This document shows positions 1 through 8,514 of a stretch of 40,476 nucleotides of DNA, in pieces. This DNA is from Reyranella sp. (GTDB taxonomy: Bacteria; Pseudomonadota; Alphaproteobacteria; Reyranellales; Reyranellaceae). The position numbers were made by a program, and so were the translations under genes. How positions within the stretch are numbered: position 1 is the first letter of the stretch; every line of letters starts with the position of its first letter. Under the pieces are notes generated by a model. It had not been told where the DNA came from. It did not search any database and saw only the letters and a list, made by a program, of their open reading frames with translations. Location: assembly GCA_019745575.1 (NCBI GenBank), contig JAIETA010000029.1:1-40476 (forward strand). The letters run 5' to 3'.

Positions 1-444
1 CGAGAGCGCGCTGGCCCGCGAAACATGGCGGCAGCGCTTGCCGATCACGACGGCGAGCTCGCCCTCGAAGTCGAAATCGATCGAGGCCTTGGGCCGCACG
101 ATGTCGCCGCCATGGGCGATCAGCGTGTTGTGCAGGCGCGAGAAGACGCTGGGCACGGTCGGCACCTGGCGGCCGACCTCGCCGACATGGCTTGCATAGT
201 TGAGGCCGATGCAGAGGATTTTTTCGGGATCGGGAATCGTCGGCAGCAGTTCGACTTCCTTCATCCTGAAGTCGGCGGCCGCGCCTTTGGTCACGGCGGC
301 GAGTTCGCCCAATGCGCTCGCGGCAAGGACCGCGCGCAGGCTGGACCAGCGCCCGCCGCCGCGGGCCGACAGATCGACGATGCCGCCGTCCACGGCGGCG
401 CCGACCCTGGGCGCGCCCGCATGGCGAAAACTGACCAACCGCAT
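1..444 (-). CDS. Fumarylacetoacetate hydrolase family protein, N-terminal part (runs off window)
   Basis: The first 148 codons of an FAH-family hydrolase or isomerase; the gene continues beyond base 1. FAH-family enzymes cleave or decarboxylate acyl-pyruvate or 2-oxo acid substrates with a divalent metal in the cytoplasm. The family's core begins at about residue 92 with KILCIGLNYASHVGE. The metal-site segment DFEGELAVVIG follows at about residues 124-134. The short N-terminal domain (MRLVSFRHAG...) is typical. The ATG at 444 lies 16 bases after the racemase-like gene, so it is probably the last visible gene of the minus-strand operon that starts at 2699. The substrate cannot be assigned. The family call is firm; catabolism of a ring-opening product is only inferred from the neighbours. 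Confidence 0.9.
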   Translation of the reverse strand, partial: MRLVSFRHAGAPRVGAAVDGGIVDLSARGGGRWSSLRAVLAASALGELAAVTKGAAADFRMKEVELLPTIPDPEKILCIGLNYASHVGEVGRQVPTVPSVFSRLHNTLIAHGGDIVRPKASIDFDFEGELAVVIGKRCRHVSRASALS

Positions 445-460
445 GGCCGCGAGCCTAGGA

Positions 461-1201
461 TCATCCGAGCAGCTTTGCGAGGCCCTTGGAAAGATTGATG
501 CTCTCGACCGGCGCGGGACGGGCATGCGTGCCGCGTTTAGCCTTGACCGGCTTCTGCAGGGCGAGCCCCTCGGCCAGGGAGATCGCGCAGGCAACGCCAT
601 CGAGAAGAGGGACGTCGACCTTGGCCTGCAGCTTGGCTGCCAAGCCCGCCAAGCCGGCACCGCCCAAGATCACCACGTCGGCCCCGTCCTCGCGTGTGCA
701 GGCGGCACACCCCTTGGCCAGCAGGGCCATCGCAGCCCTGGGGTTGCGCGCGATGGCGGCGCCCGTCGGCGCCACGGTGCGCACGGAGGCGAGTCGCGAG
801 GCAAGGCCCTGGCTCGCCACGAACTCCTCGAGCATGGATTTCCAGCGCTCGCCGCCGGTCACGATGGAGAAGCGCTGCCCCAGCGCGCAGGCCTGCAGGA
901 TCGAAGCGTCGGCCATGCCGATCACCGGCACGGAGCTCACCTCCTTGAGGGCGGCGAGGCCGGGGTCGCCGAAGCAGGCCAGCACGACGGCGTCCTTCGC
1001 TCTGCGGTCGTTGGCCAGCGCGTCGAGCGCGGCGTGGCCGGCGATGGCGTAGGCGGCGCGTGAGGCGATGTAACGCGGTCCGAAGGCGCCAGTGACCGCA
1101 CGCAGCTTCGTGTCGGGTCGGGCAAGACCCCTGGCCGTCTTCAGGACGAGGTCGGTGATCGAGGCCGTCGTGTTGGGATTGATCAGCAGGATGTCCGTCA
1201 T
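461..1201 (-). CDS. Hydantoin racemase-like (Asp/Glu racemase superfamily) protein
   Basis: A 246-residue cytoplasmic protein of the aspartate/glutamate/hydantoin racemase superfamily. These enzymes normally move a proton with two cysteines facing each other across the substrate. The N-terminus INPNTTASIT is the family hallmark, and the first catalytic cysteine is in ACFGDPGL (C76). At the second site the family normally has LGCAGM, but this protein reads ILGGAGLAGL, with glycine (about G181) in place of cysteine. Other cysteines (C105, C165, C168, C205) are not in the expected place. The ATG at 1201 overlaps the glycosylase stop as ATGA, so translation is probably coupled. With one cysteine missing it may be a lyase, isomerase or decarboxylase rather than a racemase. 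Confidence 0.88.
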   Translation of the reverse strand: MTDILLINPNTTASITDLVLKTARGLARPDTKLRAVTGAFGPRYIASRAAYAIAGHAALDALANDRRAKDAVVLACFGDPGLAALKEVSSVPVIGMADASILQACALGQRFSIVTGGERWKSMLEEFVASQGLASRLASVRTVAPTGAAIARNPRAAMALLAKGCAACTREDGADVVILGGAGLAGLAAKLQAKVDVPLLDGVACAISLAEGLALQKPVKAKRGTHARPAPVESINLSKGLAKLLG

Positions 1202-1929
1202 TCTTGCATCGCTTCCCGCAAACGCTCCGCTGGATGGTTCTCGCCGATCGACAACGCGCAGATGCGCGAGATGTGGGTGAGCGGCAAGCCGCTTTCCGCC
1301 GCCCACGCGTTGATCTGCGCCTGGGCGAGCCGGAGATCCTTCTTCGCGGTGCCCTTTTCGCTGATCGGCACGCCGCAATCGCGCAGGCAGAGCATCAGGT
1401 CGGTGGTCAGGATGAAGGAGTCGCGACCGAGGAAGCGCAGCAGGTACTGGCCGGTGTTGCCGCCCAGGCGGGAGCCGCGCTTGGCCAGGACGTCCATCAA
1501 TCCGAGCTGGTCGCCGGCCGGCCAGGCCGCGAGGAACTTGCCGAAGCTGCCATGTTCGGCGGCGACGTCGCTCACGAACTTCGCATTCTCGCGCACGGAC
1601 TTGATCTTCTGCGGGTTGCGCACGATGCGCTTGTCGGAGGCGAGGTCGTGCCAGAACTCGGCCGGCTGGAACAGGAGCCGCTTGGGATTGAAGCCGAGGA
1701 AGGCCTCCTCGAAGCCCGGCCATTTCTTGTCGATCACGCTCCAGACGAAGCCCGCCGAGAAAACGCGCCGCGACATCTCGGCCAGCACGCGATCGTCGCC
1801 GAGCTTGGCCAGCGCCTTGTTGTTGCGTGGCTTGGGCAGCAGCGAGGCCAGCACCTTCTCGCCGCCCTTGCGCTTGGCGGCGCGCGCCCGGATGGTCTTG
1901 AACGAAACCCGCGATGCGCCCTGGGCCAC
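1198..1929 (-). CDS. DNA-3-methyladenine glycosylase I (Tag)-like protein
   Basis: A 243-residue protein resembling the Tag family, which removes 3-methyladenine from alkylated DNA to start base excision repair. The core segment from about residue 45 (DDRVLAEMSRRVFSAGFVWSV, given here without its continuation) and the helix-rich region through IVRNPQKIKSVRENA (about 102-116) match the Tag pattern. The Cys/His zinc ligands seen at the ends of E. coli Tag are not evident, so this is a divergent branch. A basic N-terminus (KTIRARAAKRKGGEK) could contact DNA. It starts 5 bases after the hydrolase stop and ends in an ATGA overlap with the racemase-like gene. A repair enzyme in a metabolic operon is unusual; the activity is inferred from family resemblance. 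Confidence 0.8.
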   Translation of the reverse strand: MAQGASRVSFKTIRARAAKRKGGEKVLASLLPKPRNNKALAKLGDDRVLAEMSRRVFSAGFVWSVIDKKWPGFEEAFLGFNPKRLLFQPAEFWHDLASDKRIVRNPQKIKSVRENAKFVSDVAAEHGSFGKFLAAWPAGDQLGLMDVLAKRGSRLGGNTGQYLLRFLGRDSFILTTDLMLCLRDCGVPISEKGTAKKDLRLAQAQINAWAAESGLPLTHISRICALSIGENHPAERLREAMQE

Positions 1930-1934
1930 GCCGG

Positions 1935-2699
1935 CTACTCCAGCCAGCCGTCGAAGAAGTCGAAGACGCTGGCCTTGAACAGCGGATGGCCGATGCAGGA
2001 GAAGTGGTCGCAGCCGGGCAGGGTCACCGCTTTGGCGCCGGGAACGGCCTCGGCCAGGCCCTGCGGCAGGCCGGCGAGCTGGTCGCGGGCGCCCGCGACC
2101 ACGAGCGTTGGCCGGCGGACCGCCATCAGGCTGTCGCGCGTCAACGGCAGGCGGGCGCCGCGCGAGCAGGCGGCCAGAGCGAGGCGGTCTTCCTTCTGCT
2201 CGTCGGCGAAGTGCCTAAAACTTTTCAGCATCGGATCGGCGATCGAGTCGGGCGATTCGGCTTCCATCGCTTCGGCCATGGCCCCTTCGTCGCGCGGCGG
2301 ATCGAAAATCTTTGCGCCGACGCCCGCCACCACGAGATGGTCTATCCGCCCGCCGTCGAGCAGCGCCGCAGTGAGCGCGATGTGCGCGCCCATGGAAAAA
2401 CCCAGCAGATGTGCACGCTCGACGCCGGCATGATCGAGGAGGGCAAAGACGTCGCGCGCCATCGCCTCGCGGCTATAACTGGTAGGGTCGTGCGGCTTGG
2501 CGCTCTCGCCGTGGCCGCGGTTATCGAGGGCGAAGCCGCGCAAGCCCTTCGCCGCGATGGCGTCGTACCAACCCATGCGCTTCCAGTTTTCGTACCGGTT
2601 GGCGGAGAAGCCGTGGACCAGCACGATCGCCTTGCGGGCATCGGCGGGGCCGAATTCGTCGTAGGCGAGCGACAGGCCGTCGGAGATGAACTGAGCCAT
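1935..2699 (-). CDS. Alpha/beta-fold hydrolase
   Basis: A 254-residue serine hydrolase of the alpha/beta fold. The oxyanion segment LVHGFSANRYENW is at about residues 27-39, the nucleophile elbow GFSMGAH has Ser102, the acid is probably the Asp of GARDQL, and the catalytic His is in GCDHFSC near the C-terminus. LDNRGHGES is also typical of lactonase, esterase or C-C hydrolase members. It is probably cytoplasmic, as no signal peptide is seen. The ATG at 2699 was chosen because GGGAAAG lies just upstream and the homology begins there. It is the first gene of the minus-strand operon and is divergent from the sulfatase, 87 bases away. The substrate is unknown; ester or lactone hydrolysis feeding the FAH-type hydrolase is possible. 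Confidence 0.9.
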   Translation of the reverse strand: MAQFISDGLSLAYDEFGPADARKAIVLVHGFSANRYENWKRMGWYDAIAAKGLRGFALDNRGHGESAKPHDPTSYSREAMARDVFALLDHAGVERAHLLGFSMGAHIALTAALLDGGRIDHLVVAGVGAKIFDPPRDEGAMAEAMEAESPDSIADPMLKSFRHFADEQKEDRLALAACSRGARLPLTRDSLMAVRRPTLVVAGARDQLAGLPQGLAEAVPGAKAVTLPGCDHFSCIGHPLFKASVFDFFDGWLE

Positions 2700-2786
2700 G
2701 ACTTTCCCTAACCCGAGGCTTGAACCGCGACAAGGTTGATTCGGCCCTCCAAGTGTCGGACAACCAGCAAAACGAAAGGGAAGCGC
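2700..2786. promoter_or_regulatory. Divergent intergenic region, hydrolase operon / sulfatase
   Basis: 87 bases separate the outward-facing starts at 2699 (minus) and 2787 (plus), so both promoters should lie here or just inside the genes. The sulfatase ribosome site is AAAGGGA at 2777-2782. I see no convincing -35/-10 pair or operator palindrome. Confidence 0.4.
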
Positions 2787-5018
2787 ATGACGGCCAAGAT
2801 CGGCAAGACTGTTCAGGATTCGCAGCCGCACTGGCCCGAGGCGCCAAAGCGACCGCAGGGCGCCCCCAACATTCTGGTCATCCTGTTCGACGACGTCGGT
2901 TTCTCGGACTTCGGCTGCTACGGCTCACCCATTTCGACCCCTGCGATCGATGCCATTGCCGGCCGCGGCTTGCGCTACACCGGCTTCCACACCACGGCCA
3001 TGTGCTCGACCACGCGGGCGGCGCTGCTCACCGGGCGCAACCACCATTCGGTCGGCGTCGGCTGCCTTGCCAACTTCGATTCCGGCTATCCCGGCTATCG
3101 CGGCAAGATCGCCAAGGAAGCCGGCACCATCGCCGAGATGCTGCGCCCGCACGGCTACCGCAACTACATGCTGGGCAAGTGGCACGTGACGCCGCTCACC
3201 GAGTCGGGCGCCACCGGCCCGTTCGACGGCTGGCCGCTCGGCCGCGGCTTCGATCGGTACTACGGCTTCATGGACGCCGAGACCGATCAGTACGCTCCCG
3301 AGCTGGTGCGCGACAACACGCCGGTCGATCCGCCGGGCACTTTCGCCACCGGCTATCACCTGACGTCCGATCTGGTCGACCAGGGCATTCGCTACATCGC
3401 CGATCATGTCGCCGACAACGCCGAGACGCCCTGGCTGACCTGGCTCGCCTTCGGCGCCTGCCACGCGCCGCACCAGGCGCCGTTCAACCTGATCGCCAAG
3501 TACGATGCCCTGTTTGCCGAGGGCTGGGACGTCGAACGCGAGCGCCGACTTGCGCGCCAGATCGAACTGGGCATCGTGCCCAAGGGCACGCGCCTGCCGC
3601 CGCGCAACGACTTCGTGCGGCCGTGGGCCGACGTGCCGGAAAGCGAGCGGCGCCTGTTCGCCCGTCTGCAGGCAGCCTATGCCGCCATGCTCGATCACGC
3701 CGACCAGCACATCGCGCGGCTGATGGCCTTCCTGGAATCGGCCGGCCAGCTCGACGACACGCTGGTGATCGTCATGTCGGACAACGGCGCCAGCCAGGAG
3801 GGTGGACCGTTCGGCATGATCAACGCCATGGGCCCCTACAACATGCGGCGCGAGTCGCTTGAGGAGAAGATCGCCCGCATAGAAGATATCGGCGGCCCCG
3901 ACACCCATTCCAACTTTCCGCTGGGCTGGGCGATGGCCGCCAACACGCCGCTCCGCCGCTACAAGCAGAACACGCACGGCGGTGGCATCCGCGATCCTCT
4001 GGTCATGGCCTGGAACAAGGGCATCGCCGCGAAGGGGGAGCTGCGTCACCAGTTCTGCCACGCCAGCGACCTCGTGCCGACGCTGCTGGACGTGGTCGGC
4101 GTCAAGCCGCCCAAGGCGATCAACGGTGTGAAGCAGATGCCGATCGAAGGCACCAGCTTCGCCAGGAGCCTCCAGAACAAGAAGGCTAAGTCCAAGTCCA
4201 AGCCACAGTACTTCGAGATGTTCGGGCATCGCGGCCTGGTGCAGGACGGCTGGAAGGCGGTGTCGTTCCATCCGCCGGGCGGTGATTTCACGAAGGACAG
4301 GTGGGAACTCTATCACCTCGAGAAGGACTTCAACGAGACCGAGGATCTGGCCGAGCGAGAGCCCGAGCGGTTGGCGGCGATGATCGACGAATGGTGGCGC
4401 CAGGCCGAGGCTTGCAAGGTGCTGCCGCTCGACGACCGCTTCGGGCCGCGCTTCGCCGACAACGCCAAGCGCTTCCACGGGCCGCGCAACCGCTTCGTCT
4501 TCCACGCCGGCATGGGGCATGTACCGACCGATGTGGCGCCCGACGTGCGCAACCGCACCTATACGATCGAGGCTGACGCGCATGTCGACGGGCCGACCAC
4601 CGAAGGCGTCCTCATCGCCCACGGCGACGCCACGACCGGCTATTCGCTCTACATGAAGGACGGCCGGCTCCACTACGACATGAACATCGGCGGCGAGCAT
4701 CACCTGATCGTCTCTGATCGGCCGGTGCCGGCCGGCAACCGGCGGCTCGGCGTGCGCATGAGGCGCAACCAGGGCCGCAACCTCGGCACGCTGCTGATCG
4801 ACGGCGAACCCGCGGGTGGCTTCGACACCCAGAATGGCTTTGTAGCGTTCATCTCCTGGTCCGGTCTCGACATCGGCCGCGACCGGTCGAGCCCCGTGTC
4901 GCACTACGAGGCGCCGTTTGCCTTCACCGGCAAGCTGCGCAAGGTGACCGTGCTCATGGACGACGATCAGACGCTCGACGCGACCCAGGCGGCCACGGCG
5001 GCGTTGGCGCGCGAGTGA
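2787..5018 (+). CDS. Arylsulfatase with C-terminal extension
   Basis: A 743-residue sulfatase of the alkaline-phosphatase superfamily, which hydrolyses sulfate esters with a formylglycine made from an active-site cysteine. Visible parts are the metal-binding FDDVGFSDFGCYG (Asp35, Asp36), the modification site CSTTRAALLTGRN (Cys73, Arg77), MLGKWH, and MSDNGASQEGG for the second metal pair. The usual site is CxPxR or CxAxR; here the third position is Thr. The last 170 or so residues (from about GMGHVPTDVAP) are beta-rich and resemble the C-terminal domain of long arylsulfatases. No signal peptide is evident, so it is probably cytoplasmic. The ATG at 2787 follows AAAGGGA. The stop overlaps the transporter start as GTGA, suggesting that the transporter brings in the sulfate ester. 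Confidence 0.93.
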   Translation: MTAKIGKTVQDSQPHWPEAPKRPQGAPNILVILFDDVGFSDFGCYGSPISTPAIDAIAGRGLRYTGFHTTAMCSTTRAALLTGRNHHSVGVGCLANFDSGYPGYRGKIAKEAGTIAEMLRPHGYRNYMLGKWHVTPLTESGATGPFDGWPLGRGFDRYYGFMDAETDQYAPELVRDNTPVDPPGTFATGYHLTSDLVDQGIRYIADHVADNAETPWLTWLAFGACHAPHQAPFNLIAKYDALFAEGWDVERERRLARQIELGIVPKGTRLPPRNDFVRPWADVPESERRLFARLQAAYAAMLDHADQHIARLMAFLESAGQLDDTLVIVMSDNGASQEGGPFGMINAMGPYNMRRESLEEKIARIEDIGGPDTHSNFPLGWAMAANTPLRRYKQNTHGGGIRDPLVMAWNKGIAAKGELRHQFCHASDLVPTLLDVVGVKPPKAINGVKQMPIEGTSFARSLQNKKAKSKSKPQYFEMFGHRGLVQDGWKAVSFHPPGGDFTKDRWELYHLEKDFNETEDLAEREPERLAAMIDEWWRQAEACKVLPLDDRFGPRFADNAKRFHGPRNRFVFHAGMGHVPTDVAPDVRNRTYTIEADAHVDGPTTEGVLIAHGDATTGYSLYMKDGRLHYDMNIGGEHHLIVSDRPVPAGNRRLGVRMRRNQGRNLGTLLIDGEPAGGFDTQNGFVAFISWSGLDIGRDRSSPVSHYEAPFAFTGKLRKVTVLMDDDQTLDATQAATAALARE

Positions 5019-6238
5019 CGGACGTGGCGCGGCCGGCAGGCGTCGACAGCCCCTACGCCTGGCGGCTCGCCTTCGTGTCGATGTTCTGCATTGCCCTGGG
5101 CGGCGGCGCCATCTACCTGCCGGTCGTCGCCCTGAAGGAGATCGCCGCGGAGTTCGGCGATCGCCGCGCCGTGCCGTCGTTTGCCTACATGGTGGGCTTC
5201 TTCTCCATGGGTGTGGGGGGCGTCTTCATGGGCTGGCTGGCCGACCGCACCAGTCCGCGCGTGCCGCTGATGATCGCTGGCGTCTCGATCGTGGCCGGCG
5301 GCTGGCTGGCGAGCAATGGCGGCATCCTGGCGCTCTATGCCGGTTACGCCATTCCGCTTGGTTTCCTCGGCAATGCCGCCACCTTCACGCCGGCCATGAA
5401 CAACATCCAGGGCTGGTTCGACCGGCGCCGCAGCACGGCGGTGTCGATCATCTCGGTCGGGCCCGCGCTTTCGGGCTTCGTCTGGCCGCAGATCTATCGC
5501 TGGCTGGTGCCCGAGGTCGGCTGGCGCGAGACGCTGGTGATCTATGGCGTCACGGCGGGCGCTCTGCTGTTTTTCTGCGCCTTCTATGTGCGGCCCTCAC
5601 CCGTCGCGCGCAGCAAGGTGGCGCGGCCGGCCGAAGATCATTCGGCCCTGCCGATGCCGTCGCCCGCCCTCATGGTGCTCCTCTCGGCCGCGGGATTCTG
5701 CTGCTGCACCGCCATGGCCGTGCCGTTCGTGCACATGGTGGCCTTCTGCGGCGACCTCGGTTTCTCTTCCGCGCGCGGCTCCGAGGCGATCTCGCTGATC
5801 CTGCTCACGGCCGTCGCCGCGACCTTCGCCATGGGCCGGCTCTCCGACTACATCGGCCCGATCCGTGTGAGTCTGCTCTGCGCCCTCATCCAGATCGCCT
5901 CGCTGCTGGGCTTCGTCTTCGTCGAGAGCCTGTCAGGCATCTACACGCTCTCGGTGATCCACGGCATTCCCTACATCGCCATCGTGCAGGGCTATGCGCT
6001 GATCCTGCGCTACTTGTACGGTCCCACCATCGGCGGCTGGCGCCTCGGCATGGTCATGCTGTTCGCCATGGCGGGTATGGCCGTTGGCGGCTGGCTGGGG
6101 GGCGCGATCTTCGACGCCACGCTCTCCTACCGCTCGGCCTTCCAGGCGGCGCTGGCGTTCAATCTCCTGAACCTGATGCTGCTGGGCGCGCTCTACATGG
6201 CCCAGCGTCGACGCAGCGGTTTTCTCAGTCCGCCTTGA
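5015..6238 (+). CDS. MFS transporter
   Basis: A 407-residue major facilitator superfamily protein with about twelve hydrophobic segments. The loop after the second segment reads GWLADRTSPRVP (about residues 70-81), the MFS motif A position, and GRLSDYIGPIRVS is its repeat in the second half. It resembles the monocarboxylate/oxalate-type branch of MFS. It lies in the inner membrane. It starts at a GTG at 5015 inside the sulfatase stop (GTGA), so it should be made with the sulfatase. The 3' end overlaps the converging Bug gene by 14 bases. The substrate is unknown; a sulfate ester or its desulfated product is inferred from the coupling. Confidence 0.92.
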   Translation: MTDVARPAGVDSPYAWRLAFVSMFCIALGGGAIYLPVVALKEIAAEFGDRRAVPSFAYMVGFFSMGVGGVFMGWLADRTSPRVPLMIAGVSIVAGGWLASNGGILALYAGYAIPLGFLGNAATFTPAMNNIQGWFDRRRSTAVSIISVGPALSGFVWPQIYRWLVPEVGWRETLVIYGVTAGALLFFCAFYVRPSPVARSKVARPAEDHSALPMPSPALMVLLSAAGFCCCTAMAVPFVHMVAFCGDLGFSSARGSEAISLILLTAVAATFAMGRLSDYIGPIRVSLLCALIQIASLLGFVFVESLSGIYTLSVIHGIPYIAIVQGYALILRYLYGPTIGGWRLGMVMLFAMAGMAVGGWLGGAIFDATLSYRSAFQAALAFNLLNLMLLGALYMAQRRRSGFLSPP

Positions 6239-7184
6239 TGCCGGAGGCGGCGATCGCCTTGCCCCACCGGGCATACTCGGCCTTCAGGAAGGCGTCGAAC
6301 TCGGCAGTCGTGCTGGGTCTGGGCAGCGTGCCGACTGCCAGGAACTTCTGCTGGATGGCGGGAGAGCGGACGATCCTGTTCAGCGCCGCGGCGAGCTTCT
6401 CAACGACGTCGCGCGGCGCGCCGGCGGGCAGCAGCATACCCAACCAGGCATTGGCCTCGAAGCCGGGGAAGCCCTGCTCGGCGATGGTTGGCGTGTCAGG
6501 GAAGAACGGCAGGCGCTCGAGGCTGCCCACCGCTATCAGGCGCAGACGTCCGGCCTCGATATGCGGTCGGGTGACGGCCACGGTATCCAGCGCCACCTGA
6601 ACGTTGCCCGCGATCAGGTCGTTCATGGCGGCGGCGCTGCCCTGGTAGGGCACATGCAGGATCTTGATGCCCGCTGCGCGCTTTAGTTCCTCCATGGCGA
6701 TGTGGCTCACGGTGCTGTTGCCCGACGAGGAATGGCTGAGCTTGTCGGGGTTCGCCTTGGCATAGGCGATCAGCTCCGGCAGCGTCCTGGCCGGCACCGA
6801 CGGATTGACGACCAACACCAGCGGCAGGTCGCCGACGCGTCCGACCGGCGCGAAGCTCTTCAGTGTCTCGTAGGTCACGTTCTTGTAAAGATGCGGCGCG
6901 ATCACCAGGGCGGCCATGGCCGAGATCAGGATGGTGGAACCGTCGGGCGTCGCGCGTGCCACCTGGCCGAGCGCAATGCTGCCGCCCTGGCCGGGCTTGT
7001 TTTCGACGATGACCGTCTCGCCGAGTTCGTCCTTCAGCGCATCGGCCACGATGCGCGACACCAGGTCGATGCCCTGGCCGGCGGGAAAGCCGACCACGAT
7101 TCGGGCGACCTTGCCGCCCTGCGCCGAGGCAGGCAGGGGGCAGAGAGCGGCGAGCGATAAAGCGGCGAGATGACGTCTCAGCAT
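6225..7184 (-). CDS. Bug-family tripartite tricarboxylate transporter substrate-binding protein
   Basis: A 319-residue periplasmic binding protein of the Bug/TctC family. An export signal (MLRRHLAALSLAALCPLPASAQ) ends at about residue 22. IVVGFPAGQGIDLVSRIVA at about 29-47 is the family's ligand-binding N-terminus, and VENKPGQGGSIA at about 59-70 and LHVPYQGSAAAMNDLIAG are further family marks. No TctA or TctB membrane gene is in the window, as is common for Bug proteins, which are often orphans. It follows the CoA-transferase by 11 bases on the minus strand, so both are probably one transcript. This suggests uptake of a carboxylate that is then activated as a CoA thioester. The ligand is not predictable. 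Confidence 0.94.
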   Translation of the reverse strand: MLRRHLAALSLAALCPLPASAQGGKVARIVVGFPAGQGIDLVSRIVADALKDELGETVIVENKPGQGGSIALGQVARATPDGSTILISAMAALVIAPHLYKNVTYETLKSFAPVGRVGDLPLVLVVNPSVPARTLPELIAYAKANPDKLSHSSSGNSTVSHIAMEELKRAAGIKILHVPYQGSAAAMNDLIAGNVQVALDTVAVTRPHIEAGRLRLIAVGSLERLPFFPDTPTIAEQGFPGFEANAWLGMLLPAGAPRDVVEKLAAALNRIVRSPAIQQKFLAVGTLPRPSTTAEFDAFLKAEYARWGKAIAASGIKAD

Positions 7185-7195
7185 GACGGTCCTCC

Positions 7196-8413
7196 CTAGA
7201 TGACCTTGCGCGCCTTGAGAGCTGCGATCTTCGCCGCAGACAATCCCAGGGCGCCGTAGACTTCCTCGTTGTGTTCGCCGAGCGCAGGCCCGGTCCGGCG
7301 CACGCCACCCGGTGTCTCGGAGAAACGCGGCACCACGCCCTGCATGCGAACCGACCCCAGTTCGCCGTCGGGCACGCGCACGATGGCCTCGCGGGCCTGG
7401 ATCTGGGGGTCCTCGAAGACGTCGGCGATATCGTAGATCGGCGAGAAGCCTACCTCGTGGCGCGCGAACGCTTCGCGCAGCTCTGCCATGGTAAACCTGC
7501 CAACGGCGGCGCCGACGATCTCGTCCAGCTCGCGGTAGTGCGCCACCCGGGCCGGATTGGCGGCAAAGCGGGGATCTTGAAGCAGGCCGCCCAGATCGAG
7601 CGCGCTGCACAGGCGCACGAAAATGCTCTGGGTCGAGGCGGCGATAGACGCCCATTTGCCATCGGCGGTGCGGTAGACGTTGCCCGGGGCGGCGTACTGG
7701 CTGCGGTTGCCCGAACGGGTGCGCACCGCGCCCAGTTGGTCGTACTCGATGGCGAGAAACTCGAGCGTCCGCAGCATCGCCTCGGTCGCCGAGCAGTCGA
7801 TGTCCTGGCCGCGGCGCTCCGGATTGCGTGCGAGGTCGTGCAGGGCGGCCAGGATGCCGAGCGCGCCGAACAGACCGGCGACGGCATCGGAGATCGGGTA
7901 GCCGAGATGCAGCGGCCGGCCGCCTTCCTCGCCGCAGATCTGGGTGAAGCCGCTCATCGCCTCGAAGATGCGGGCGAAGCCAGGCCTGTCGCGATAGGGG
8001 CCGTTCTGGCCGAAGCCCGTCACGCGCAGGATGGTGATCCGCGGATTGATGCTCTGCAGCCAGTCCCGCGTGATGCCCCAGCCGTCGAGCGTGCCCGGGC
8101 GGAAGTTCTCCACCAGAACGTCGGCGTCGGGGATCAGCTTGCCGAACAGGTCGCGGCCCGCTTCCTGGCGCAGGTCGAGCGTGACGCCCTTCTTGTTGCG
8201 GTTGGTGACCTTCCACCACAACGGCGCACCGTCCTTGTGCGGCGCCAGGGCGCGCAGCGAATCACCCACGCCCGGTATCTCGACCTTGAGGACATCGGCG
8301 CCGTAGTCGCCCAGCAGGCCGGCCGCGAACGGGCCCGCGACAACCGTGGAGATGTCGACGATCCTCAGTCCGGCCAGCGGGCCTGTCGGTGTGTCACGGG
8401 TCTTGTCATCCAT
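7196..8413 (-). CDS. CaiB/BaiF (class III) CoA-transferase
   Basis: A 405-residue class III CoA-transferase, which moves CoA between a donor thioester and a carboxylic acid through an aspartyl-CoA intermediate in the cytoplasm. The N-terminus PLAGLRIVDISTVVAGP is the family signature. VTLDLRQEAGRDLFGKL and VLVENFRPGTLDGWG are the CoA-binding segments. The catalytic aspartate is probably D176 in GYPISDAVAG. The length is usual for the family. It is the first gene of a two-gene minus-strand unit with the Bug protein and diverges from the DMT transporter across about 100 bases. The acid substrate cannot be named. Confidence 0.94.
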   Translation of the reverse strand: MDDKTRDTPTGPLAGLRIVDISTVVAGPFAAGLLGDYGADVLKVEIPGVGDSLRALAPHKDGAPLWWKVTNRNKKGVTLDLRQEAGRDLFGKLIPDADVLVENFRPGTLDGWGITRDWLQSINPRITILRVTGFGQNGPYRDRPGFARIFEAMSGFTQICGEEGGRPLHLGYPISDAVAGLFGALGILAALHDLARNPERRGQDIDCSATEAMLRTLEFLAIEYDQLGAVRTRSGNRSQYAAPGNVYRTADGKWASIAASTQSIFVRLCSALDLGGLLQDPRFAANPARVAHYRELDEIVGAAVGRFTMAELREAFARHEVGFSPIYDIADVFEDPQIQAREAIVRVPDGELGSVRMQGVVPRFSETPGGVRRTGPALGEHNEEVYGALGLSAAKIAALKARKVI

Positions 8414-8482
8414 GGGGCGTTCCTCGCAGCGGACTCTACGGCCGGCCGACGGTATGCAGAATGGTCACGGTAGGTAAACTAG

Positions 8483-8510
8483 GTTTGCCGGTTACGGATG
8501 GCAGGCAAAC
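8483..8510. repeat. Perfect 7-bp inverted repeat just before the DMT transporter start
   Basis: GTTTGCC at 8483-8489 is matched by GGCAAAC at 8504-8510 with a 14-base spacer. The right arm ends four bases before the ATG at 8515, so it covers the expected ribosome-binding position, which otherwise shows only a weak Shine-Dalgarno. It could be an RNA hairpin that hides the start, or an operator in the divergent region. Which one is not known. Confidence 0.45.
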
Positions 8511-8514
8511 GACC

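Noticed and set aside
200..1063. Plus-strand frames over the racemase-like and FAH genes
   Set aside because: They encode Arg/Ala-rich shadow sequence; the minus-strand products match known families.
2925..4904. Very long open frame antisense to the sulfatase
   Set aside because: High GC leaves the antisense frame open. The sulfatase motifs on the plus strand are unambiguous, and this frame gives no recognisable protein.
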